From assembly GCF_963169125.1 (NCBI RefSeq), contig NC_084802.1:111356903-111420902 (forward strand): 64,000 nt of DNA. Reading direction: 5' to 3'. The stretch comes from Humulus lupulus. Lineage: Eukaryota; Streptophyta; Magnoliopsida; Rosales; Cannabaceae. The notes under the pieces were generated by a model. It did not search any database. It saw nothing but the letters and a program-made list of their open reading frames with translations, and was not told the origin of the DNA. Positions 46,561-56,843 of this stretch are shown here, piece by piece; position 1 is the first letter of the stretch, and the number at the start of each line of letters is the position of its first letter. A program made the translations under genes and the position numbers.

Positions 46561-49500
46561 CTAAGGATGTTGAACTCATCAATGTAATCCCCATTGACCA
46601 CATAGCTTCTCTGAGCATCTCAGCCCTCAAGGAAGTGGAAGCAGTCCAGCACCAGGACATTTGGATGGAGCCCATAGTGAAACATCTTATCTCCAGGGAA
46701 TTACCGAATGATAAGAAAACAGCCCGGAAGTTGTTTTACCAGGTGCCACGATATGTTGTAATTGAAAGCAAGCTCTATAGGAGAGGATATTCGTTGCCCT
46801 TGCTCCGATGTGTGTCCAGGAAAGAGCCAATCTGATACTCCGAGAAGTGCATGAGGGTTTTTGCGGGGACTACACCGGGGTGCAGAGCCTCGCCAAGAAG
46901 ATCTTGAGACAAGGATACTTTTGGCCCACCATGAATAGAGACGCAATGGACTATGTTAAGAAGTGTGACAAGTGCCAACACTTCGCCAATATACCTCGAG
47001 CTCCTCCAAATAAGCTCACCCTAATGACCAACCCTTGGTCCTTTGCTGTCTAGCGGATTAACCTTATATGGTCATTGCCCATGGGAAAATAGGAGTGAAA
47101 TATGCAATAGTGGTGGTCGACTACTTTACAAAGTTGGTCGAGGACAAGCCACTCGCTACAATCACTTCTAAGAAGGCACTGGATTTCATCATCAACAACA
47201 TCGTTTGCTGCTATGGGCTCCCGAGGAAAACAGTCTCCGACAACGGCATGCAGGTTGACAACGAAGTGTTCACAGACTTGTGTCAGTGGCACATTGTTGT
47301 GAAGATATTTTCCTCTGTGGCTCACCCACGGGAAATGGGTGAGGTGGAAGCATTCAATAAGATGCTCAAAGCCACCTGGAATAAAATGCTTGAACAGGAA
47401 AAAGACGCTTAGCCCGAGGAGCTGCCCAGGGCATTACTGTCAGGACCTCCACTGGTCACTCGCCATTCTCAATGGCCTATGGGTATGAGGCCATGCTCCT
47501 AGTTGAGCTAATAATCTCCACACACTAACGGGATATGTATGATCCAACCACAAACCCTGCTTTACTTTGAGAGTCCCTGGACCTTGTGGAAGAGCTCCGT
47601 GAGGCTTCGAGTAGCGACCTACCAGCAGAAAGTGGCCAGGTATTTAACCTCTAAAGTGAAGGATAGAAAGTTTGGGGTCGAAGATATGGTGTTGCGAAGA
47701 GTCTTCTTAGCCACCCGAGACCCTGGTGCGGGGGTGCTGGGACCCAACTGTGAGGGCCCATACCAAGTCGAGAACGTTGTATGTCTCGGGATGTAACGAC
47801 CCGAATTTGCTAATCAGGCTTAGGGCCTTGATTAGTGTGCCTGGAGGGCAATAAGTGATTTAATATGCTTATATGTGGATTTATGTGAATATATGATTAT
47901 GATGCATGTTTAATTGAGTTAAATGTGCATGTGGGCCCCGTCTGGATATTAGGGGCATAAGTGTGATAAATGAGATAAATGTTGTATATATGTGATATGT
48001 CTGTACAGCACGATTCGAGACAGTCCTGGGGAGCGGTTAGCCAGAGAGTCACAACGGGGTTGAGATTCGGACTCGGGGCGAGTCGAGGAGTAATTTGGGT
48101 ATTAGATGAGTTATGGGGTTATCGGAACATGAAAATAAATATTTGGAGATATATTTGAGGATAGAATGTCTAGGCGGGAATATTTGGGAAATTTACCATT
48201 TTGCCCTCGGGGACGTTTTGGTACCCCGAGCCTTGAGGTAACCCTTTAGACTTAAGTCTAATAAAACAAAAAGGGAGAATTGTTTAGAAACTTGAGGAAA
48301 CCGACACATATTTTCCTTTGAACTGAAGATAGCTCTTGTCTCCCTCTCTCTTTCACTCTCTAAGGCAAAACTCAAAGGGAACTCAAAGGAATTGGCTGGG
48401 AATTAAGGGGATTTCAGCTGGGATACTCTAGGAACTTCAAGCTTGGGGATTGAGGATCAAACTCAGGGACTAAGCTCTGCAAGGTAAGCTTTAATTACTA
48501 AGGTTTAGTCTTAAAGTTCTGTTGGTTATAGGGGATTGCATGTTGGCTAAGCTTGATTTTTCTTTGGGTGTTCTAGCTGAGTTTTGGAGCATATTTTAAT
48601 GGGGTCTAGATGTTGTTTCTGGGCTGGAATAACTGTGATGGATGTCTAGGAATATTAGTTAAGTTTTAGGATGAATTGGCCTGGGGAAAGGTTTAGAAAA
48701 ATGGTGTAAAATCTGGGTTCGGTGTGGAGCGCCGCGGCCCGCGTGCGCACGCGACCATGGGAGGCCGAGAGGTTCATGCGCGCCGCGGCCCATGTGGGGG
48801 TCAGTGTGGTGCTAGCCTCTGTTTTCAGGCTAGACGCGGCTCTTGTGGGTGGGGTCGCGACCCTTAGTGCCAATCTGAGTTTTTAAGGGCATTTAGGCTT
48901 GGGAATTTAAGGAGTAAGGTTCGGGATGGATTTTATCACCCGGATTGATGGAATTCAAGGTCCCGAAGGTTGGGGTTATGGCTCGAAGTTATTTTTTGGA
49001 TTAGAATTTGATGGATGGACATTATTAATGTGTTGTGGCTAGGATTTCGGCAAGGCTCACGCTAGAGGACTGTGCTCGGGGCATCGGTCCTCAGAAAGCT
49101 CGGAACTCAGGTAAGAAAACCCCTGTTCCCATAGAGCTTGTGTGCAGGGCTGAGCCCTATGTGTTTGTATGGAATTGATATGCAGGGTCGGGCCCAATAT
49201 GTTAAAACTACAGGGCATAGCCCTTTATCTGTTTATGCTAGAATTCTGTACTTGTTGTTATATCATGTATGATATTATGTGAGTGATCGGCGAGAGCCAG
49301 GAATGGCGAGGGGCCGGGAACGGCGTCAGGCACGTTGAGTGCAAGGCCGAGAACGGCAAGGGGCTGGGAGCAGCATTGAGCACGTGGGGTGCAAGTTGCC
49401 AGGGCGAGTCCCTAGAAGGATACCTGGGATATCCTCACGGCGTGGTCCGTGAACCTAGGGCTTGGTAAACAACTGGGACGGCTAGGCCATATGTGTTTAG

Positions 49501-50055
49501 CCATTGGTGGCCTGTTTATATGCTTGACTTATGTGTTGCGTATGTTATCTATTTGTGGGTTTTCTTGCTGGGCTTCGGCTCACAGATGCTCTGTGGTGCA
49601 GGTAAGGGTAAAGAGAAGATCAACCAACCATGAGTACAGCAGGCGTGAGGCGGCGTGTACATGTTTGGCCAGCCTGGCTGCCATAACCAGAGGATTTTGG
49701 GAGATGTTTGTAATGAATTTAGATTTTGTTGTTTAGCCGACTTAGTACAGTTTTTATGTTGTAAATATTTCTAAACTCTATTTTGGGATCCCAGGTGTAA
49801 AACTTTTATGATTTACTATGAAAGATTACTATCTCTAATGTTTTTTTTCCCTTTTTTTACGGCTTAATTACACTGTTTGACCTAAAACCTCGATTAGCGA
49901 GTTAAAAGCACATTTTAAAACTCACTTAGTAACGGCTCTAAGGATGTAGGGCGTTACAGGGGACATACAAGTTAGCTCGACTGACCGGGGAATTAATACC
50001 CCACGCTTGGAATGCCGAGCATCTACACCGATATTACCAATGTTATGAGCAATAA
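46561..50055 (+). pseudogene. Element E integrase, split by a plus-strand LTR
   Basis: HHCC domain: EVHEGFCGDYTGVQS (second His replaced by Tyr) and KCDKCQHFAN (about 46960-46990). Core: a frame change near 47055 where the first Asp is expected, then VSDNGMQVD (second Asp, about 47236) and GEVEAFNKML (Glu, about 47339). The C-terminal part is open at 47539-47796 (LGPNCEGPYQVENVV). It is interrupted at 47791 by the LTR 47792-49958 and ends with HAWNAEHLHRYYQ and a stop at 50053-50055. Confidence 0.84.
47792..49958 (+). mobile_element. Solo LTR, plus strand (2167 bp)
   Basis: TGTAACGACCC to AGGGCGTTACA; flanks CGGGA (47787-47791) and GGGGA (49959-49963), one mismatch; both sides read as element E integrase. 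Contains a CpG-rich block at about 48728-48870, donor-like sites at 48482, 49109 and 49600, and the CTTGCTGGGCTTCGGCTCAC segment near 49564. Confidence 0.9.
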
Positions 50056-50819
50056 ATTTGTTAATTTTTGTAATCTCCTTGTAGCCTCTGGGCACAATTA
50101 ATGGAAACAATGTAGGCAACACACGGTAAATTTTTTCAAGAGATTCTACTTATATTTTTCTTTAGTTTCCTTTATTCTGTATGTACTACTCATTGAGCAC
50201 CCGCTTGCTGGTAGGGAAAAGTGAACACAGACTAGTCTCCAATCACTTGGGGGGCATGGAGTTAGGGCAGCCTCGCAGAGTCAGACCTAGGAAGCTAAGC
50301 TTGTCAAAATCAGAGTAAACCTATTGTCAATGTCCCAAGATTGGAAAAACCTAGGAAACTAAAAATTCTTGAGTCCGCAACCTAAGAAGGCAAGCTTGTT
50401 CAGAGTGGAGTCGGCTTAGCATCGAGGGACTGAAGACTAAAAATCCTAGTAGCGCGAGAACGAACTTAGTTCACCTCACGTAGACATGGCGCCCGAGGAG
50501 CAATGACAAAATCCATTGATCTTGAGATGCGAACGGAAGACCGAGTCCACTTTACTCGGTGTTGAGGCATAGAATTAGGTTACCTCTCATGGACACTGGG
50601 CCCAAGGAGAACTGACCAAGTCCCTGGTAAACCGCAAGCAAAAATAGCATTGGGATGTTGATGACTTGGGAAGCTAAGCTAGTCGACGAGTGAAGCATCC
50701 CTAATGTCATGAGACCCCATAGATAATTGTCTTAGGAGGTACCCAGTGCCAAAGAGATCTAAGTAGTGCAAGGTCGGATTTAACATATTCTCCTGAGGAT
50801 AGCGCGTGCCCGAGGATCA
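50056..50819 (+). other. 3' non-coding region of element E, left part
   Basis: Downstream of pol; no genes. Irregular repeats occur of a unit containing GGACACTGGGCCCAAGGAG or GACATGGCGCCCGAGGAG followed by CAAGTCC- or CAAAATCC-type text, spaced about 120 bp. The sequence continues at 56844 beyond the CACTA transposon. Confidence 0.65.
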
Positions 50820-51107
50820 ATACACTACAACAAATTTGACTAAATATTACAGTAAAATATTACACAATTTTAAAAGCTTTATTATTGATTAGCCAAAAAA
50901 GTAAATAAATTTAATACTGGCGCCAAATGATTTTTTTTTTTTTTTAAAACATCTCGCTTTAATTTTTCCCCCACTATTAACTCACATTTTCATTCTCTAA
51001 AATCATAAAACAAAAGAAAATGCTCTCCTCCTGAAATGGGTTCTCTCTACCCTAACCTTCATGCCTCACGCCTCTCCCCTTCACTCGGTCTCTCTTTCTC
51101 TATCCCT

Positions 51108-51111
<4 letters not shown>

Positions 51112-51139
<28 letters not shown>
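51112..51139 (+). repeat. (TC)n microsatellite
   Basis: About 14 TC units upstream of the proteasome gene fragment. It resembles a plant 5' UTR tract but may be incidental. Confidence 0.92.
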
Positions 51140-51142
<3 letters not shown>

Positions 51143-51322
51143 GGGCGGAAGGATGAATGGAAGGGTACAGGGGCTTCTATGTCTCAACGATGGGCTTCGA
51201 GCAGGGACTGTTTGCCTTCCCTTCATGTTCTTTCTCAGTCTCAGCGATGGAACGGTATCTCTCTCTCTCTACTTGCAATTATAGAGACGATGTGTGGGAT
51301 TTGAGCACGCGATGGGGCTTAA

Positions 51323-52368
51323 AAAAAAGTCCACTGCTAAACTTCAGGGCTTCAGGTTCTCTTTCTCTTTCCAAACTGAGTTTTATTTTGGTATTTTCTC
51401 GTTTTTTTTTTTTTGATTTGAGTGGAGTGAGATTTTGAACTTGAACTAGGGTTTTATGTTTAGATATTTGTAAATTCTGATGAGGCCAAAACGGTTTGCA
51501 TTTAATGGGGGTTTGGGTTGTTCTAGTTTTTGTGAAATTATGATTTTAGGGGTTTTATTTGGAGTAAGAAAGAAAGGAAATGTAGCGTTTTTTTTAAATG
51601 TACTTTTGCTGGAAATTGAAATTCATTGGGTTTGATTTGATCTTGGAATTGGCTCTTTTTTGCATAATCTTACTAAACTTTGATACTCAAGTAAGCCCAA
51701 CAGGTGTATGAATTTATGTTTAGTTTTTGGGGATAGAGGAAATAGAGAGAGATTTAGCTATATCCCTTACCCCATGAAGCATGAGCCTTGAAATTTGGAT
51801 TATTTTAGATTGTGTAGTTTTATAAGAAATGGAGATTGAACTAGTTAGAGTCTATGTTAAATAAGAACTGGGAGTTGGCAATGCTCATGTGTTGGAATCA
51901 TTTTATGTTGATGAACAGAAGATTATCTTCTCTTATTGGTTGTTTTTGTGTAGAACGGCGAGGAAGATTGTGAATTTGGATGATCACATTGCATTGGTCT
52001 GTGCTGGGCTCAAAGCTGATGCTCGTGCCTTGATAAACAAGGTGAGAATTGAATGTCAAAGCCACCAACTTACGGTTGAGGATCCAGTAACTGTTGAGTA
52101 TATTACTCGCTACATTGCTAGTCTTCAATAGAAGTATACACAAAGTGGTGGTGTTAGACCGTTTGGGCTTTCAACTTTGATTATTGGCTTTGACCCATAC
52201 ACAGGTGCACCGGCACTATATCAGACAGATCCTTTTGGGACATTTTCAGCCTGGAAAGCAAATGCCACTGGAAGAAACTCTAACTCATTACGTGAGTTTC
52301 TTGAGAAAAACTACAAGGAGACAGCTGGGCAAGAAACCGTCAAGCTCGCCATTCGTGCTTTGCTTGAG
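51323..52368 (+). pseudogene. Captured 20S proteasome subunit alpha type-7 fragment
   Basis: Two exon pieces separated by an intron-like segment. The first (51323-51355) encodes KKSTAKLQ and ends at a donor-like AG/GTTCTC. The second (51954-52368) follows an acceptor (TTTTTGTGTAG) and encodes [20 protein letters not shown], then the [19 protein letters not shown] block, [20 protein letters not shown] and [20 protein letters not shown], ending at donor GAG/GTAAGT. These are diagnostic of the plant alpha-7 (PAD1-type) subunit of the 20S core. The codon is split across the junction in the expected phase. CAG to TAG at 52129-52131 breaks the frame, and the N-terminal part and C-terminal third are absent. 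Retained introns indicate capture from genomic DNA rather than mRNA. Confidence 0.9.
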
Positions 52369-53399
52369 GTAAGTAATAGCAGGCGATGCATATTTAATCT
52401 AGTTTCTTAAAATAAATGAATCATTAGAAATGTTGATTATGTAACTCACCTTTAAGTTTTAAAAATTACAAGAACTTCATCTTAAAACTAAATCCACCTC
52501 TAAGTTAAAATATGTTCAAAAATTAGAGTAAGCTAATCTCAACAGTACGACTGTCTTCACCTTTCTGTGTCCTCACTGTAAGGTTGTCCCAAAGCTTCCC
52601 TTATCCATTTTGTGGAATTGATTTGGCAATTATGTGAATGATTTTACAATCTATCTTTTAATATTGAAAAAGCTTCAAATCATGAGAAAGAAGGGACATT
52701 ATATAATTTACATTTATTCATTTTTAGGGCATTATATAATTTAAACGTGAAATTCAAAGCATGACAAAAATTACACTAACAAAAAGATCGGTTGGATTTA
52801 GTTTTGGTCAAATGGAGGATGGTGTAAGTATTGTTTTTGCAGTTATTTGCTGTTTTGGGGGAGCTTTGACCTTTGATATGTATGCAGTGTTTTTTTGTAA
52901 TTATTTATGTGTGATGTTTAATCACTAGCTTTTGTCATAGTTTTGATTCTGGTCTTTACTTTACATTTAGATTTGTTAAAGCTCTTCTTCCATGGTGGGT
53001 TGTATATGTTTGTGGGAAAATTTATTGGTTTATCTTCATAGGTGTTAGTTTTTTGGTGTTCTACCTCTGTAATTGACTTGGTTAATCATTATAGATCATC
53101 TTTGTGTAAGATTTGTATCTACTCTTTAGGCATTTCTAGCCTCATTTGAACAATTTTTCGTTAAAGCAATTGATGAAGTTTTCATTTTCATAAACAAAAA
53201 TAATAATTAATTAAGAAAGATGATAACATTTGTTCCTGTTTTGATTAAATTATGCAATTCACCTTGAAGTTTAAAAAATTACAAAAACTTCTTAAATTTA
53301 TTCTTTAGTACTAGGTTTAGTAGAGAAGAAAAGAGAAAAGAAATAAAGTAAAAAAGTAGAAAGAAAAGAAAAAATATCACTATTATGATATTTATGCTC

Positions 53400-53451
53400 G
53401 GGGGAGTGATAGCTATTTATGCTCACAACAAAGACAAGTGCACAAAGGATG
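53400..53451 (+). repeat. Copy 1 of a 52-bp direct repeat within the CACTA element
   Basis: GGGGGAGTGATAGC starts a 52-bp segment repeated at 56085-56136 with one mismatch, 2.7 kb away. Its origin is unknown. Confidence 0.9.
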
Positions 53452-53661
53452 TGCACAAAGGACTCCACCAAGCTGTGAATTATGCTCACATGAAAAGTAC
53501 TTTAATTTTCATATATAAGGCAATCCGTTTATGCGAGTATGTGATTTAGTAAAAGCATTGTAGTATCTGCGTTTTTTATGTGTGTGGGCAGGATATGTTT
53601 TTATCAAGGTAAATAATTTATTTTTATCACATGGCATCTAATGTGAACATATTGCTTTCAG

Positions 53662-54027
53662 GGGAATCAGCAACGAAGAGAAAGTACATCTGAGGCAAAA
53701 ACTGGTATCCCATTTAAGAGAAGAAAACTATCAAGTGTTTGTTGCCCTTACTTCTTTTTTTTACAAATGGAACATGGTCTCTTTCTCTCTCTCTAAATAT
53801 ATGTATATAAATATATCTATCTCATCATATATCGTTCAAGATTCATCATCCTAGCCCGAGTCCTAACTCTTCATATGATATTTTCTTTTATATATTTATT
53901 TTAGAGGTGACATTATTTTAGTGAAAGAATCCACTTTTACTATGCTCTTTATATGTCTGATACAGACAACTCTCATGTTGGCTATGCTCATCTCAAAAAT
54001 TGCTCGAATTGATTATCTAGTAGAATG
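53662..54027 (+). pseudogene. Captured importin-11-like gene fragment
   Basis: Two short exon-like pieces with splice sites. 53662-53734, after acceptor TTGCTTTCAG, encodes ISNEEKVHLRQKLVSHLREE and ends NYQ before a GT. 53966-54027, after acceptor TGATACAG, encodes TTLMLAMLISKIARIDY and ends in a split Trp codon at donor ATG/GTGAGT. Order and spacing fit adjacent exons of an importin-beta family nuclear transport receptor, closest by memory to plant importin-11 (the LISKIARIDY block of the HEAT repeats). About 45 residues of a protein that is normally near 1000 are present. The assignment rests on recognition of these blocks. Confidence 0.68.
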
Positions 54028-54367
54028 GTGAGTTTTTTTTTCCCTTCTAGGTCTGTTATTGGTTTTCTTCTTGTAACTGTGATGTTTGTTGAAACTATGC
54101 TATTTCAATAAAAATGCCTGCTTTCATAAAGACTAAGATATATAATTTTATGATATGTATTTGTAGTTTTCTCTCTTATTCCCATTTAATAGGGTAGACT
54201 GGTTGGGTCACACAATGTCGCGTAGAGTTTGCAGCTTTCTGTATATGAAAATTTAATTTACTTCTCTGCAATTTCGTTCTGAGTTTGCGATGCCCAAGAT
54301 TTGTTAGGAGTTTTATGGTTAATTGAATGGACATGATTTGTCTAAGAATTTTGAGCTGATGAGAAAT

Positions 54368-54440
54368 CACTACAACAATTTTGACTATATGTAACAGTAA
54401 AAAAATTACATAAATGAAGAAGCACTACAACAATATTGGG
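54368..54440 (+). other. Internal copies of the CACTA left terminus
   Basis: CACTACAACAATTTTGACTA at 54368 and CACTACAACAATATTGGG at 54423 resemble the left end at 50823 (CACTACAACAAATTTGACTA). The next bases (TGTAACAGTAAAA versus TATTACAGTAAAA) also agree. These may be remnants of a second, nested or fused family member. Confidence 0.75.
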
Positions 54441-55039
54441 TTATGCTTTGTGATCCGTATTTATTTTGCAGATGATTCTCATAGCACTGCCGATTGTTGA
54501 TCTGCTCTTGGGATTTTTTATCAGTATTTATATGCGTTTTATGGTTCTATGCAACCACTTTTGTGCATTGTGTTGGTAACTAATGGTAGTTTATAACAAT
54601 TGAGGATTTTGTGGGTATTGTATGATTTAGTTTTATCTGGGTTAGAATTGTTAAGGGTTTCATGTTAGCTTGTGTTTTGAACTCTCTTGGGTGAAGAACC
54701 AATCCAACTTTGCATATTTCTTGGAATTTAAGTGAAGAATATATCTGGGTTTTCTGTTTTTTTCATGCCTCTACTTGTTTGGATTGGGAACATTGATGGG
54801 CAGCATCTTTTATAAGGATTTTATTCATTTTTGGAGGAGTCTCTTTTACTGTCAGTCAAACTAATTCCATTTGACAAAGCTGACGACGTTGGTCTTATTA
54901 TTATTTTTTTTTTTTGTAAAACTTTTAAGGGTAGGATTTGAGTCTGTTTCTCTTAATCTCTATCCTGCTTTTGTTCGAATTGAGTAGTTTCTTTTCTAAT
55001 CCCATATATTCTTTTCTTGTTTCCTGTAGTCTCTTCTCT

Positions 55040-55214
55040 GTAGTGAGCCCAGGGTTAAAGAATGTCCGGGCCTTTGCCTCTGCATCGTGGCATATCTTCT
55101 GGGACACGAGGCTCTGGAGGGAGCAATGATTTCAGTGACTCTTATGAAAGATAAAAAAGAAAAGGATGATTTGGATAGAAGAGGTTCATCTGATCAGAGT
55201 GCCTTTGGGATGAA
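55040..55214 (+). other. Unidentified exon-like segment in the CACTA element
   Basis: After a pyrimidine-rich stretch with CTGTAG near 55035-55041, an ATG at 55062 opens MSGPLPLHRGISSGTRGSGG and reaches a stop after about 28 codons. In another frame KDKKEKDDLDRRGSSDQSAF continues to a donor-like ATGAAT/GTGAGT at 55216. This looks like a first coding exon with a frameshift, captured from a host gene I do not recognise. Confidence 0.4.
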
Positions 55215-56084
55215 TGTGAGTGTAATTATCATTCTCCTTTCTTTCCTACATAAACCTATCCTCATAAATTTATATTAATGATATTAGTAAATTAATCTTG
55301 ATACAGTTTTTGGTTTAATGGTATTGGTTTTCCACTATTGTTTTGATAAAGCCTTTGACAAGTTCTATGACATGTACAGTGCAACTTGGTATGATATGGA
55401 TATGTTTAGAGCTGTTATTATCTTCATAATTGATCAACATTTTCACTTCATAATTGACATAAATCCAAACTGTATTACGGGAAAGGTTATGGGTTGTAGA
55501 TATTGATACAATGTGGATTATAGTGTCACGTAATCAATTTAGTATCACATAATCAATGTATCATTACTATATCAATATATATATTTATAAAGTGTTTGCT
55601 AGATTTGGCCAAAATCAATGTATTTGATCTAAGTTTCTAATTAAGAATTTGGTATGTTTGGTTTAGTTGATGCAATTTAGTTCCTTTGGACTGTGTTGAG
55701 TATTTATGAGACAGGGAAGATTACTAATAGCTATTTCAACTTTATGGCAACTATATTATAGGTTGTTTGGGGGAGTGTGAGTTTGTTTGTGTTTCAAGAT
55801 TGTAAATATCTAGGTAGAGGAGTATTTTTCACATTGTATGGTTTCTACTGCTTAAATGGAGTATTTCCCTACTTTTGGATGATCTATGGAGTGCTTGTCT
55901 TGCTTCCATGTGTTTCATTTCGTTGTTAATTTGTGTATGGTTGAGCGTGTTATTACAAGTTCTATTGTTCGTTTGATCTTTAGCTTGGGAATTTTTCTCA
56001 GTTTCCATTAGGGGCTTATAGTGTCCTTTTCATTTCTGATCAAACTTTTCAGCAGGTTCCTCAAATTTTAGTGATCTTTAGCTT

Positions 56085-56136
56085 GGGGGAGTGATAGCTA
56101 TTTATGCTCACAACAAAGGCAAGTGCACAAAGGATG
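56085..56136 (+). repeat. Copy 2 of the 52-bp direct repeat within the CACTA element
   Basis: Nearly identical to 53400-53451. It lies just left of the right subterminal region. Confidence 0.9.
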
Positions 56137-56843
56137 ATGAATTGAAGAATGGTGCAAGTTTCATGCATGGTTTACTTTTGTGTATCTTGTAATGTTTCTG
56201 TTTTTAATTTTTGAAGTAAAAAATATTCAAGATTATAAAACTTTATTAAGTTATGCTTTCAAACTTAAGTTAGAATTAAGATCCATGATGTAGACACATT
56301 TATTATTTGAATTAGTTATTGTTCAATGTAATACTTATTGTTTATCAATCTATTGAGAATTACATTTTATGATTAATTTTGATTTTTTTTATCAAAATAC
56401 AATAATGAAAATCTTTTAATTAAAAAAAACCTTATAAGTATACTTATCAAAATAAAATTTAAAATATATTATCCACACTAAAGTAACAAAAATTTATTAC
56501 TATAAGCGTAACAAATCGTTATGATTTATATAATATAACAAACTAAAAACGCTATCAAAATAATCAAATGTAACAGTTGAAAAGTGTTATGCAAAAAGTA
56601 TAAGATTAAATGTCAAATTTATAACCAAATACTCTAACTAAATGTTATTATTTGAATATTATAGCAACTAAAAATGTGTTATTGAATAGTTTAAGATAAC
56701 ATCGAACATAACATTCAAACATTGTTATAAAAAAGACATGACTTTTAATAACAAGGGCTATGTTAGCGTTTTCAGAAGTGTTATCAATACTTCCGGTTAG
56801 CAGTTTTTAAGTGTTATGAATACTGTTTTTTCTTGTAGTGATA

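Larger units (their letters stand above)
50823..56840. mobile_element. CACTA (En/Spm-type) transposon, 6018 bp, carrying host gene fragments
   Basis: The left end is CACTACAACAAATTTGAC and the right end, on the minus strand, CACTACAAGAAAAAACAG. Both match the CACTA terminal consensus, and the element is flanked by the 3-bp duplication ATA (50820-50822, 56841-56843). Flanking element E repeats join sensibly without it. The right subterminal region repeats AGTGTTAT or ATGTGTTAT at least four times (56589, 56677, 56788, 56811), as CACTA subterminal arrays do. No transposase is seen. Instead it carries a proteasome alpha-7 fragment, an importin-11-like fragment and at least one unidentified exon-like segment, so it is a gene-capturing (Pack-type) non-autonomous element. 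Confidence 0.87.

Noticed and set aside
51036..51438. ORFs over the (TC)n tract upstream of the proteasome fragment
   Set aside because: Low-complexity leucine/serine translation; no agreement with the alpha-7 N-terminus.
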